Source: Bacillota bacterium
Lineage (GTDB): Bacteria > Bacillota > Clostridia > Christensenellales > UMGS416
Assembly (NCBI GenBank): GCA_023428265.1
Contig: JAEYYW010000176.1
Location: 1 to 53,455 of the forward strand
Direction: 5' to 3'
Length of the DNA stretch: 53,455 bases
Shown: positions 12,700-21,598 of the stretch, piece after piece
Layout of the letters: each line of letters starts with the position of its first letter
How positions within the stretch are numbered: the stretch's first letter is position 1
The notes under the pieces: generated by a model
What the model was told of the DNA's origin: nothing
Databases searched by the model: none
Seen by the model: the letters and a program-made list of their open reading frames with translations, nothing else
Program-made: the position numbers and the translations under genes

Positions 12700-13755
12700 T
12701 CAGCGATCCTGCCCCACCAGCTCAGAGTGCCCAATGCCGATCACATCGGCAACTCTGGGCTTTTTCTGACCGGGCAGCCCATTCAGTTGTTTGCCCATGA
12801 AGCATAACGCCGCGGCGCTGCCGCCCTCCAGGTTGTAGGCCTGCGTGCAGCGGAAACTTTGAAACAGCGCGGCGTATTCGGTGAGCATCATCCCGACGCT
12901 GGCCTGCTTGCTGCCGCCATCCACCACGATAATCACCCAATGGCCGGGCGCGATCATGCCAATGCCGGCGCGGGCGGAACGGGGCGCGAGCCTGTGGTTA
13001 CTGACTTCATCATTGAGCGCCCCATCGCGAATGAGGGCCGGGCCGTAGGAATAGGTGTTTTGCACGCCCCTCGCCAGCAGGCTGCTTGCGCCGGCATTCA
13101 GCGGGCTGAGGATTTCCAGATTGCCGTCGGGCAGCACGGCCAATGTGTCCGCCGCACCTTTTTCCAGCAGCGTCTCGCCCATGCGGATCACGGTGCCCTT
13201 CTGATAGCGGGAACCAGTGAACTTGTCGGAGGTCACTGCCAGCACAGCCTGGCTTTCCGCTGCGATTTCCTCCGCCGTGCGGCGCGTCTTGCCGCTGGTG
13301 TCGCCGTCGGCAAAGCAGGGGCTCAGCTCCGACCCACTCTTCATGCGCACCTCGGCGGTGTAGTACACAAGCTTCACCGGGCTCTCCAGAACCACCTTGC
13401 TGATCTCAATGCCAAGGGTAGGGCTGGTGTAATCCCAATGGTCCTGACCGGGGCTGATGTAAACCGTCTCCACCGTGGAAAACCACTGGTCCTCTTCCGT
13501 TTCCGGTGTCGCGGCAGGCGCGGAGGGGCTTAAGGCCTGCACTTTTGCAGCGGTTGCGGCCGCCTGCACGGTGGCCGCCGCGGACTCGGCAGCGGCAGGC
13601 ACGATGGCTGCAGCAACAGACCCCTCCGGCGTGGTTGCCGAAAGGGCCGTCATCCCGGCGGATAATACGTCAGGGCTGCCCAGCGCCAGAAGCATGCCGG
13701 TGAGCAGGCATATGAGCAATACCAACAGAAGTGTTTTGAATTTCGTGGCGGTCAT
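12700..13755 (-). CDS. secreted phosphodiester glycosidase-like protein (NAGPA/DUF2233)
   Basis: This 351-residue protein has an N-terminal signal or anchor segment (residues 6-28, FKTLLLVLLICLLTGMLLALG). An Ala/Pro/Thr-rich linker runs to about residue 90, followed by a NAGPA-type domain. Typical pieces are a SPVKLVYYTAEV strand, TAEEIAAESQAVLAVTSD, the ARAGIGMI segment, HWVIIVVDGG and AYNLEGGSAAALCF near the C-terminus. NAGPA-domain proteins hydrolyse phosphodiester-linked sugars. In bacteria many are annotated as exopolysaccharide-related, but the substrate is unknown. An acting site outside the membrane follows from the signal sequence. Confidence 0.85.
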   Translation of the reverse strand: MTATKFKTLLLVLLICLLTGMLLALGSPDVLSAGMTALSATTPEGSVAAAIVPAAAESAAATVQAAATAAKVQALSPSAPAATPETEEDQWFSTVETVYISPGQDHWDYTSPTLGIEISKVVLESPVKLVYYTAEVRMKSGSELSPCFADGDTSGKTRRTAEEIAAESQAVLAVTSDKFTGSRYQKGTVIRMGETLLEKGAADTLAVLPDGNLEILSPLNAGASSLLARGVQNTYSYGPALIRDGALNDEVSNHRLAPRSARAGIGMIAPGHWVIIVVDGGSKQASVGMMLTEYAALFQSFRCTQAYNLEGGSAAALCFMGKQLNGLPGQKKPRVADVIGIGHSELVGQDR

Positions 13756-13840
13756 GCCGTTCGGTAATCCTCTGCATGCAAGTTATCGTGGCTGTTCGGA
13801 TGCCCGGTGGTTTCATGATCTTCCACAGGAACAGCGAATC

Positions 13841-13868
13841 ATTATACCACAAATTACCGAAATGGCAA
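13841..13868 (-). promoter_or_regulatory. promoter of the NAGPA-like gene
   Basis: On the minus strand TTGCCA, 16 bases and TATAAT are found 86 bases before the start codon. It is the only good promoter in the 146-bp gap. Confidence 0.6.
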
Positions 13869-13901
13869 AAGCATAGCCGGCCTCTGTCTGGTATCCAGAA
13901 A

Positions 13902-15164
13902 TTATCTGGTTATTTTGCAGCCGCCTTTCTCCAACTCTTCAAGCGTTTTGTCATATGTTACCGGGTTGCCCGACACATAAAGGGATTGCAGGTTCTTCAT
14001 GTCTTTCAGGGGACTATAATCCGTAATTTTATTGTTACGCAGATCAAGGCAATAATCAATCCCCGTGAGCCCGGCCAGAGGGGAGATGTCCTCAATCTGG
14101 TTATCCGTCAGGCGCAGGTCACTGACGCCAGCCAAGTCAGACAACGCCGAGATATCTTTCAACCCGCAGTTGTTTAGATTCAGGGCATACATGTTGCGGC
14201 CTTTCAGCAATTCCAGGCCGCTCTCCTCAATGGCGGAGTTATCAATCCGGAGCGCGGCGAGCCCTTTCATTGCCACAAGTATGGCGATAAAGTCATTGTT
14301 GGAAATGCCGGACAGGGTAAGGTCTGTGATGCCTGTGTGGCAGAAAAGCGGCGAATAATCCTTGAGCTTTCTGTCAAAGTAAAAGGCAGTCAGGCCGCGC
14401 GTGTCGGCAAGGGGAGAAATGTCTGAGAGCATCGAGCCGTTGGCATTGAACTCACGAAGGCTGGGCAGCGCCAGCACCGGCGATGCATCCTTAACCGGGC
14501 AGTCGTTGACCCATACTGTCCGCAGGCTTTTCTTGCCGGCAAGCGGCGTAAGATCCGCCACATCGCAGCTCAGCAGCGTCACGCTGGTCAGGTTCTCCAG
14601 GCCGCTGAGGCTGGAGATGCTGGAGACCGGCTGCCTGAAGACCGACAAGGTTCTCAAATTGGCACAGTGACGAAGATCATCCAGCGATTCGATCACTCCG
14701 GTTGCCTGGCTGTCATTGACGGAGTCAAATTCAAACACCGTGATTTGCTTCATATCGGCAACGGTAATTGGCCCGTCCTTGTTGATATACTTCAACCGGA
14801 TCCATGCCTCCACTTGCTTGTCAACGAATTCAACAATCTGCAAGTCCGCCGGATCAACCGTTGCTGTGGGCGTGGCCAGGGGTGTTGGAGTGGGTGCGTG
14901 GCTGACAACAGGCGCTGATACCAAAGCAGTGCCAAACAGCTGGTTTGAGAACCAGCCACCCAGGAAGAACGATACGGAAACCAATAACAGAGCAGAAACT
15001 GCAATCAATGGGATCAAGAGCGGGTTCCGTCTCTTCCCCTTGCTGTCGGAAGATGGTTGCATCAACGGCGTGCCATCCTCACTGGTTGGCACAACCTTGG
15101 TGCCGCATGCATCACAACTGCATGCACCCTGCTTTACAACGGTGCCACAATGAGAGCAATACAT
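13902..15164 (-). CDS. zinc-ribbon, membrane-anchored leucine-rich-repeat protein
   Basis: A 420-residue protein. Residues 1-22 form a zinc ribbon with CSHCG and CDACG knuckles. A basic segment and one transmembrane helix follow (residues about 48-70, LLIPLIAVSALLLVSVSFFLG). A Thr/Pro linker leads to an extracellular region of SDS22/internalin-type leucine-rich repeats from about residue 150 to the end. Repeats read like LTPLAGKKSLRTVWVNDC, ISALSDLAGVSDLRLTDNQ and ISPLAGLTGIDYCLDLRNNK. Such repeats usually bind proteins. The zinc ribbon on the cytoplasmic side is common in Firmicute anchored proteins. Ligand and role are unknown. Confidence 0.88.
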   Translation of the reverse strand: MYCSHCGTVVKQGACSCDACGTKVVPTSEDGTPLMQPSSDSKGKRRNPLLIPLIAVSALLLVSVSFFLGGWFSNQLFGTALVSAPVVSHAPTPTPLATPTATVDPADLQIVEFVDKQVEAWIRLKYINKDGPITVADMKQITVFEFDSVNDSQATGVIESLDDLRHCANLRTLSVFRQPVSSISSLSGLENLTSVTLLSCDVADLTPLAGKKSLRTVWVNDCPVKDASPVLALPSLREFNANGSMLSDISPLADTRGLTAFYFDRKLKDYSPLFCHTGITDLTLSGISNNDFIAILVAMKGLAALRIDNSAIEESGLELLKGRNMYALNLNNCGLKDISALSDLAGVSDLRLTDNQIEDISPLAGLTGIDYCLDLRNNKITDYSPLKDMKNLQSLYVSGNPVTYDKTLEELEKGGCKITR

Positions 15165-15263
15165 AGAGTCCTCCTACATATACGCTGGAGCCCATATGAC
15201 CGGTGTGCCGGAAGGTAAAAGGTATTCCGTGGAACCCCCCACTGCATATTTGCTTGTTGGGTG

Positions 15264-17168
15264 TTACCAGCTTCCGCCGCCGCCACCACCGCCGCCGCCG
15301 CCGGAGAACCCTCCGCCGGAGAAGCCGCCACCACCACCGCCGCTGCCGGATGACTGCGGGCGCGAGACCATCGCCGCCTGCATGGAGTTCATCGAGTGGT
15401 TCAGATGGCTCATAAACAGCACCGGGTGGAACATGCCGCCATGGCCGGAATACCACTCTGGCGGCTGAATGGCGATTGTCTCAAACTTCCTGCACCATTT
15501 ATCTGACACATTGAGCACCCAGGCATAGGGCAGGATGTTGTAGAAATAGGAGGGGTCCTGCTCCACCAGCGCAACAAGCTTGTCACGCTCGGCCAGCTCC
15601 AGGAAGTCACGGAACCCAAGCACCTTGCCCAGCCAGGCCACGCCCTGGGGGGTGCGCTTGGTGATGAAGACCGTGACCAACCCCAGCACCACCGTGGCCA
15701 CGGCGGCCGTCACAGGCAGCAGCGGCAGCGGTGAATCGGCCGTCAAAACCAGGAAGAGCACCAGCGCCAGCAGGCACAGCAGCAGGAAGGAAACCAACTT
15801 GATCACGCGGGTCGCCGGCTTGTCACCACGCCAGGCGCGCAGCGTGCCGATCAGGAAATAGACCGGCAGCAGCACCAGGCCTCCCAGGATCGCCGTGGTG
15901 AAAAACGTCTCCATGAAATCATAGGTGCTTCGATAAAACACCAGCCCCACCGTGAGCATCACCGGCAGCGCCGTGACCACACTCATCAGCGCCTTCAGGC
16001 CCACCGAAGCGGTGGTGAAGATGCGGCGCGCCTTGTTTTCAAAAGAATCGCGCACCATGGAGCGGGTGCTCTCCATTGTCTTGTAAAACGTGTTTTTGAG
16101 ATCGGAGGAGGTGGTCTCGTCGCCGCTCTTGAAAAGCTTCTTGAACATATGGGTCTCAAAGGGCTTGGCGCCGGGCTCCAAATCCTTCACCTTGCGCAGC
16201 GTGAATGCGTTGCCGCCGGTGTCTTCAATGGTGAGATAACCTTTGTGGGCCCAATAGATGATCAGCGAGAGCACGTCGCGGTTGTCCACCGACCCGTCGA
16301 TGATATAACCCACCTCCGAAGGCGTCATGCCCTCCGGCGCATAAAACTCCACCGTCTTCACAGGCTTCTCGTCAATGCCGAAGACCAGGAAGAGGATCAC
16401 CGCGCCGGCTACCAGCGCCAGGATGCCGCCAAACAGGATCCAGTCGGTCACCCGGAGATCGGGAAATGTGAAATATCCCTGCGGCAACTCCAGGCGCATC
16501 GTCAGGCCCTGGTAAAAGCCCAGCCTCTGGGTGAAAACGCCGGTCACCGTGCGGCCGTCCACCTGATAGGTGAGCGCATCGGGGTCATACCCCTGGCTCC
16601 CAAAGGAGCCGGTGGAAAAACCCAGCGCGGAGGCGTCAAACTCCTTGGGCAGCGTGACGGAAAATGTCACCCTGTCAATCGTCGTCGCCCACTCGGTGCC
16701 GATGAGGTTGTAGTAAACTTCATCAAAATCGGAAATGCCGTCGTCAGGAAACTGCAGACGGTAGCTCACAAAATAGACTTGCTCGCCCTGCACCGTTCTG
16801 TCCGCATCGCCGATCCGGATGCGGGTGTAGCCGCGTTCGCGGCTCACGTCATACGGCGCTCCCTCCACGGCGATGTCACGGATACGGGCGTGATACTTGG
16901 TGCTGCCGCCATGGGCGCTGTCTCGCACCCACTGGCCGCTCAAGGGAATGTCACGATATATGCCGTGCCGGGGCTCGGAAAAGTTCACGGTGATCGTCTC
17001 GTTCACCAGGTAGGTGTTGTCCTCCGAGATCACAACGTTCACATCATAGTTGGTGATTGTGTAGCCACCCTGATCGGGCCTGGCCAGCGCCAGTGCCGTC
17101 GGGGCAGCCAGGGCGCCCAGCAGGCATATCGCGGCCAGAACGCACAGCAGGCGCTTCAAGCGCTTCAT
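15264..17168 (-). CDS. DUF2207 membrane protein, full length
   Basis: A 634-residue protein. A signal peptide (residues about 5-27) precedes the extracellular DUF2207 domain, which contains YTITNYDVNVVISEDNTYLVNETITVNF and EPRHGIYRDIPL. A transmembrane helix near residue 250 follows, then a cytoplasmic-looking part with more helices around 400-480 (VMLTVGLVFYRS, LLLCLLALVLFLVL). The C-terminus is a Gly/Ser tail ending GGGGSW. These proteins usually sit beside LemA, as here, and are thought to act in the envelope; the biochemical role is unknown. The ATG at 17168 is preferred, as GGGGGGATTTTC precedes it; an ATG eight codons upstream has no such site. Confidence 0.88.
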   Translation of the reverse strand: MKRLKRLLCVLAAICLLGALAAPTALALARPDQGGYTITNYDVNVVISEDNTYLVNETITVNFSEPRHGIYRDIPLSGQWVRDSAHGGSTKYHARIRDIAVEGAPYDVSRERGYTRIRIGDADRTVQGEQVYFVSYRLQFPDDGISDFDEVYYNLIGTEWATTIDRVTFSVTLPKEFDASALGFSTGSFGSQGYDPDALTYQVDGRTVTGVFTQRLGFYQGLTMRLELPQGYFTFPDLRVTDWILFGGILALVAGAVILFLVFGIDEKPVKTVEFYAPEGMTPSEVGYIIDGSVDNRDVLSLIIYWAHKGYLTIEDTGGNAFTLRKVKDLEPGAKPFETHMFKKLFKSGDETTSSDLKNTFYKTMESTRSMVRDSFENKARRIFTTASVGLKALMSVVTALPVMLTVGLVFYRSTYDFMETFFTTAILGGLVLLPVYFLIGTLRAWRGDKPATRVIKLVSFLLLCLLALVLFLVLTADSPLPLLPVTAAVATVVLGLVTVFITKRTPQGVAWLGKVLGFRDFLELAERDKLVALVEQDPSYFYNILPYAWVLNVSDKWCRKFETIAIQPPEWYSGHGGMFHPVLFMSHLNHSMNSMQAAMVSRPQSSGSGGGGGGFSGGGFSGGGGGGGGGGSW

Positions 17169-17207
17169 GAAAATCCCCCCCATTTGGTTCAAACTCTTCA
17201 GAGCCCA

Positions 17208-18299
17208 TTACCAGGAGCCACCGCCGCCGGTGCTGTCGCCGCCGCTGCCGCTGTCGCCGCCGTTGAAGGAGCTGAAGTCAGCAGACGTGGTGTTTTGCTG
17301 ATCCATATGGTCCATGTGGTGCATCTGGTTGATCTGATTCATCTGGTTCATGCGCCACAGCTCATCCCGCGTGGGATCGAAGCCGGGCCTGGAAAAGCCG
17401 CCGCTCATCCCGCTGAACCGCCGAACGGCCAGCACCACCAAGGCGATGATCGCGGAGATGACAAGCGCCGCGCCGCCGCCCACCAAAAATCCGGACGCTC
17501 TTCCGGCGCTCTCCGGGCGGTCTGTGGACCATTGCACGGGCGGCTCCTCCACCTTGACCGGTTCATTGGGCAGCACAACCTCCGGTTGGGGGGCAGCCAC
17601 GGCGGCAAAGGTGCCCTGCGGCAGCTCCACCCGGAGCGCCAGGCCCTCCTTTGCCTCCAGCACCCGCAGTGTTTCACCGCGGATGATGTTGCCGTCCACC
17701 GCAACCTCCAGGTCGGAGGGTGCATTGCCGGATTCGCCGGGGCGGCCAATCGAAAAGCCCACGGCATTGCGGTCAACGGAGGCGGGCAGCGTGACGGTAA
17801 AAGTTGCCTTCTTGATATCCGTGCCCCAGCCGTTGCCGATCAGGTTCAGATAGACCTCGTCAAAGCCCGCCTCACCGTCATCGGCAAACTGCAGCCGGTA
17901 ACGGAGGCGGTAGGTTTGCGGCCCCTCCACCGTGCTGTCGGCACTGCCGATGCGGATGGACGCGATGCCATTGTCTTCGGTGAGCTCAAAAGGAACATCC
18001 TTCACAGCCACCTCTGAGATGGCAGCCTTGAAAAACCCCTCTCCGCCGGAGGCACGGGTTACCGCGCCGGAAAGCGGGATTTCCCGATAAATGCCATGAC
18101 GCGGTTCGGAGAAATCCACCGAGATCGTTTCGGTGACGGCATAGCTGTTGTCTTCAGAAACCACGACCGCAATGTCATAGTTCGAGACTGTAAAGCCGCC
18201 CTCGTCAGGCCGCGCCTGCGCAAGCGCCGGCGGGGCTGCCAGGGCACTCAGCAGCGCTGTGACGGCCAAAACGCACAGAAGATGCTTCAAACGCTCCAT
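17208..18299 (-). CDS. DUF2207 membrane protein, short paralogue
   Basis: The 363-residue product repeats the signal peptide and the extracellular DUF2207 domain of the next gene (FTVSNYDIAVVVSEDNSYAVTETISVDF and EPRHGIYREIPLSG). It then has only one transmembrane helix (residues about 268-290, GFLVGGGAALVISAIIALVVL) and a short tail. The tail has a striking Met/Gln/His/Asn stretch (MNQMNQINQMHHMDHMDQQN) before a Gly/Ser end, again finishing GGGGSW. The cytoplasmic half of the long paralogue is missing, giving a truncated tandem duplicate. GGGGGG upstream of the ATG serves as ribosome-binding site. A hairpin separates it from lemA. Confidence 0.87.
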   Translation of the reverse strand: MERLKHLLCVLAVTALLSALAAPPALAQARPDEGGFTVSNYDIAVVVSEDNSYAVTETISVDFSEPRHGIYREIPLSGAVTRASGGEGFFKAAISEVAVKDVPFELTEDNGIASIRIGSADSTVEGPQTYRLRYRLQFADDGEAGFDEVYLNLIGNGWGTDIKKATFTVTLPASVDRNAVGFSIGRPGESGNAPSDLEVAVDGNIIRGETLRVLEAKEGLALRVELPQGTFAAVAAPQPEVVLPNEPVKVEEPPVQWSTDRPESAGRASGFLVGGGAALVISAIIALVVLAVRRFSGMSGGFSRPGFDPTRDELWRMNQMNQINQMHHMDHMDQQNTTSADFSSFNGGDSGSGGDSTGGGGSW

Positions 18300-18318
18300 G
18301 ATAACCCCCCTTCAAAAT

Positions 18319-18341
18319 AGGGCGGGGATCAGCCCCGCCCT
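18319..18341 (-). terminator. hairpin between lemA and DUF2207 genes, possible attenuator
   Basis: AGGGCGGGG, five-base loop and CCCCGCCCT form a nine-pair GC-rich stem. On the minus strand it is followed by ATTTTG, a poor U-tract. It probably lowers downstream expression or stabilises the lemA end; it looks too weak for full termination. Confidence 0.45.
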
Positions 18342-18357
18342 TACCGCTTGCAAAATC

Positions 18358-18912
18358 TCAGAACTGCACCTTGACGTTCTGCCGCTCGGCGCTGTCAATT
18401 TCAAACATCTGCTTCTTTTCCAGGTGCATGATGCCGGCCACGATGGTGCTCGGGAACGCCTCGCGGGCAATGTTGAACTCGCGGACAATGGCGTTGTACC
18501 ACTTGCGGGAGTTCACAATGTCATTTTCAATGCTGGTGAGCTGGTTCTGCAGGTCAATGAAGTTCTGGTTGGCCTTCAACTCCGGATAGCTTTCCGCCAG
18601 CGCAAACAGCGACTTCAGCGTGCCGCTGAGCATGTTTTCGCCTTTGGCCCGCTCCTCCAGCGTTTGGGCGCCCATGGCCATGTTGCGGGCCTTCACCACG
18701 TTTTCAAAGGTGGAGCTTTCGTGCTTGGCATAGCCCTTCACCGTCTCCACCAGGTTCGGCACCAGGTCGTAGCGCTTCTTGAGATAAACGTCCATTGTGG
18801 AGAAGGCTTCCTCCACGCGGTTGCGCAGCGAGACAAAACGGTTGTAGGTGGAAATGAACCACAACACGACGATGACGATAACGGCAATTCCAATGATCCA
18901 ACCCCAAGGCAT
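18358..18912 (-). CDS. lemA: LemA family protein
   Basis: A 184-residue protein with an N-terminal transmembrane helix (residues 5-22, GWIIGIAVIVIVVLWFIS). The LemA core follows: TYNRFVSLRNRVEEAFSTMDVYLKKRYDLVPNLVETVKGYAKHE is diagnostic, then NSRKWYNAIVREFNIA and a C-terminal AFPSTIVAGI stretch. LemA proteins are helical-bundle envelope proteins of unclear function, usually beside DUF2207 genes. The ATG at 18912 has GGAG nine bases upstream. It is the first gene of the lemA-DUF2207-DUF2207 unit. Confidence 0.93.
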   Translation of the reverse strand: MPWGWIIGIAVIVIVVLWFISTYNRFVSLRNRVEEAFSTMDVYLKKRYDLVPNLVETVKGYAKHESSTFENVVKARNMAMGAQTLEERAKGENMLSGTLKSLFALAESYPELKANQNFIDLQNQLTSIENDIVNSRKWYNAIVREFNIAREAFPSTIVAGIMHLEKKQMFEIDSAERQNVKVQF

Positions 18913-19049
18913 GGCAATCAACTCCTGTCAAGAATTGGCCTTTCAGCCATGGTGTTATTATATCGCGTTTCCGGCGGGGTGTATATCGGAATGCTCCCCA
19001 AAACATCACATCGGCGGCTGAACCATGCGTTTTAGGGGCCTGGGGTATC

Positions 19050-19081
19050 AAAAAATTGCCCCTCCCCGAAAGGGGAAGGGC
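19050..19081 (-). terminator. terminator of the cellobiose phosphorylase operon
   Basis: On the minus strand GCCCTTCCCC, loop TTTC and GGGGAGGGGC form a ten-pair stem followed by AATTTTTTG. It lies 65 bases after the GH94 stop codon. Confidence 0.8.
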
Positions 19082-19145
19082 GTTGGCAAAGGGGGTAGAA
19101 AGGAGGTTGACATAGCATATAAAGTTATATAGATGAACGAGAGAG

Positions 19146-21572
19146 TTAGCCCATCAGCACCTCAACGGTGTGCTGCCCGCCGTAGAACACAGGAACCGTG
19201 CAGCAATCCATGAGCTTGCCGTCCACCGTCATTGTGACCACGCCACGGCTCACATGGCCGGGGTTCTTCACGACGATGTGATAGGTGGCGCCGCGATACC
19301 GGCGGGAGACGGTGAAGCCATCCCAGGAAGGCGGAATGCATGGATCCACGACCAAGCCGTCGAACCCGGCGCGGACACCCAGGATGTAATTGGCGGCGGC
19401 CACATAGTTCCACGCGGCGGCACCGGTGAGCCAGGAGTTTTTGGCCTCACCGTGGCGTTTGGCGTCTTTCCCGGCGACCATCTGGGCATACACATAGGGT
19501 TCGGTGCGGCGGAGGGCCTGGTCTTCACAATAGGCCGGAGCGGTCTTGGCCCAATACTCGAAGGCACGGTCGCCGCGCCCCAAGGTGGTTTCTGCGATCA
19601 CGACCCATGGGTTGTTGTGGCAGAAGATGCCGGCGTTTTCCTTATAGCCCGGCGGATAAGAGGAGATCTCGCCCAGCTCCGGGCGATACCAGGTGTAGGC
19701 AGGGTTCAGGAGCACCAGCCCGTGGGGGGTGTCCAAATATTCCTTCACAGAATCCAGAGCCTTCAGGGCCGTGTCTTTCTGGCCGATGCTGGCCATCACG
19801 CAGAAGCCCTGGGGCTCGATGAAGATCCTGCCCTCATCACACTCGCGGCTGCCCACCTTCTGGCCGGCGTCGTCATAGGCGCGAAGGAACCAGGCACCGT
19901 CCCAGCCATGGGCCATCGCGGCGGCTTCCATGGCTTCCACCTGGCGCTCGACGCTTTCCGCTTCCTCCGATAACCCCTTCCCGCGGCAAAGCGTGGCATA
20001 CTCCCGGCCATAATAGACAAACAATCCGGCAAGGAACACCGACTCAGCCACGCGACCGTCCTTGGTGCCGGTGGTCTGGAAGCTCTCGCCGGGCGTGATG
20101 GAGTGGCAGTTGAGGTTCAGGCAGTCGTTCCAGTCTGCACGGCCGATCAGCGGCAGGCCGTGGGGGCCCAGGTTCTCCATTGTGTGCCGGATGCTGCGCC
20201 GGAGGTGCTCCATCACAGGCGCGGCCAGCTCGGGGTTGTTGTCAAAGTCTGCCGCATCGTCGAGGATGGACCAGTCGCCGGTCTCCCGGATGTAGGCGCC
20301 CACTGACGCGATCAGCCACAGCGGGTCGTCGTTGAAGCCGCTGCCCACCTCGTTGTTGCCCTTCTTGGTGAGCGGCTGGAACTGGTGGTAGGCGCTGCCG
20401 TCTGGCAGCTGTGTAGCGGCCAGATCCAGGATGCGCTCGCGGGCTCTTTCCGGAGCCTGATGCACAAAGCCCAGAATGTCCTGCGCGCTGTCGCGGAAAC
20501 CGATGCCGCGACCAATGCCGGACTCAAAGAACGAGGCGGACCGCGACATGATAAACGTGGTCATGCACTGATAAGGAGTCCACACGTTGACCATGCGGTT
20601 GAAGCGCTCGTCCGGCGTCTGCGCGCCGTAGATGCCGAGAAGGCTGTCCCAAAAGGCCTTGAGCGCGGCCATGGCCCGGTCCACGTCGGCGGAGGTCTGA
20701 TATTGGGCCAGCAGCTCCCGCGCCTTGGTCTTGTTGATCACGCCGGGGGCCAGCCATTTGTCTTCACGGGCGTTTTCCGCGTAGCCCAGCACAAACACAT
20801 AATCCTTTGATTCCCCGGGCTCCAGCGCAACCTCCAGGCAATGGCTCGCAACCGGCGACCAGCCGTCGGCCACGGAGTTGCCCGGCTTGCCCTCGGCCAC
20901 GGCCCGCGGCGTGTCAAAGCCGTTGAAGCGGCCCAAAAAGCTCTCCCTGTCTGAGTCAAAGCCGGCCAGGGGAGCGTTCACCGAATAAAACGCATAATGA
21001 TTGCGGCGCTCGCGATACTCCGTTTTGTGATAGATCGTGGAGCCTTCAATCTCCACCTCGCCGGTGTTGAAATTGCGCTGGAAGTTCGTCATATCGTCCA
21101 GCGCGTTCCACAGGCAGAACTCGATGAAGGAAAACAGCTTGATCTGCTTGGTGGCGGTGCCCGTGTTGGTCAGGCGCACCCGCTGCACTTCGGCGTGCTG
21201 CCCCGGCGGCACCAAAAAGAGCGCCTCGGCGGTGATGCCTCCCCTTGCGCCGGTGATGCGCGTGTAACCCATGCCATGGCGGCACTCGTAGCGGTCCAGC
21301 TCGCGGCGCACCGGCATCCAGCCCGGAGACCAGTAGTCTTTGCCATCCAGAATATAGAAATAACGGCCGCCGAAATCGGAAGGCACATTGTTCATGCGAT
21401 AGCGTGTGATGCGGCACAGCCGGGCGTCTTTATAAAAACTGTAGCCCCCGGCAGTGTTGGAGATCAGGCTGTGAAACTCCTCCGCACCCAAAAAGTTCAT
21501 CCACGGCAGCGGCGTTTGGGGCGTGGTGATCACATACTCACGGTTGGCGTCGTCAAAGAAACCGTATTTCAT
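19146..21572 (-). CDS. cellobiose phosphorylase (GH94)
   Basis: The 808-residue enzyme cleaves cellobiose with phosphate to glucose 1-phosphate and glucose in the cytoplasm, saving ATP. The N-terminus MKYGFFDDANREYVITTPQTPLPW and the segments SLISNTAGGYSFYKDARL and GIGFRDSAQDILGFVHQ are those of clostridial cellobiose phosphorylases. The general acid is the Asp at position 483 from this start, in GRADWNDCLN, the same number known for the C. thermocellum enzyme. Phosphate-binding and C-terminal barrel parts are complete. The ATG at 21572 follows AAGGGG. It ends the transporter operon, which therefore probably imports cello-oligosaccharides. Confidence 0.94.
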   Translation of the reverse strand: MKYGFFDDANREYVITTPQTPLPWMNFLGAEEFHSLISNTAGGYSFYKDARLCRITRYRMNNVPSDFGGRYFYILDGKDYWSPGWMPVRRELDRYECRHGMGYTRITGARGGITAEALFLVPPGQHAEVQRVRLTNTGTATKQIKLFSFIEFCLWNALDDMTNFQRNFNTGEVEIEGSTIYHKTEYRERRNHYAFYSVNAPLAGFDSDRESFLGRFNGFDTPRAVAEGKPGNSVADGWSPVASHCLEVALEPGESKDYVFVLGYAENAREDKWLAPGVINKTKARELLAQYQTSADVDRAMAALKAFWDSLLGIYGAQTPDERFNRMVNVWTPYQCMTTFIMSRSASFFESGIGRGIGFRDSAQDILGFVHQAPERARERILDLAATQLPDGSAYHQFQPLTKKGNNEVGSGFNDDPLWLIASVGAYIRETGDWSILDDAADFDNNPELAAPVMEHLRRSIRHTMENLGPHGLPLIGRADWNDCLNLNCHSITPGESFQTTGTKDGRVAESVFLAGLFVYYGREYATLCRGKGLSEEAESVERQVEAMEAAAMAHGWDGAWFLRAYDDAGQKVGSRECDEGRIFIEPQGFCVMASIGQKDTALKALDSVKEYLDTPHGLVLLNPAYTWYRPELGEISSYPPGYKENAGIFCHNNPWVVIAETTLGRGDRAFEYWAKTAPAYCEDQALRRTEPYVYAQMVAGKDAKRHGEAKNSWLTGAAAWNYVAAANYILGVRAGFDGLVVDPCIPPSWDGFTVSRRYRGATYHIVVKNPGHVSRGVVTMTVDGKLMDCCTVPVFYGGQHTVEVLMG

Positions 21573-21598
21573 GGTTGTTACCCCTTGAGAGTCATCTT

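Noticed and set aside
16149..18017. 622-codon plus-strand frame crossing both DUF2207 genes
   Set aside because: It crosses two real genes with signal peptides and has low-complexity His/Gly/Gln composition, so it is a shadow frame.
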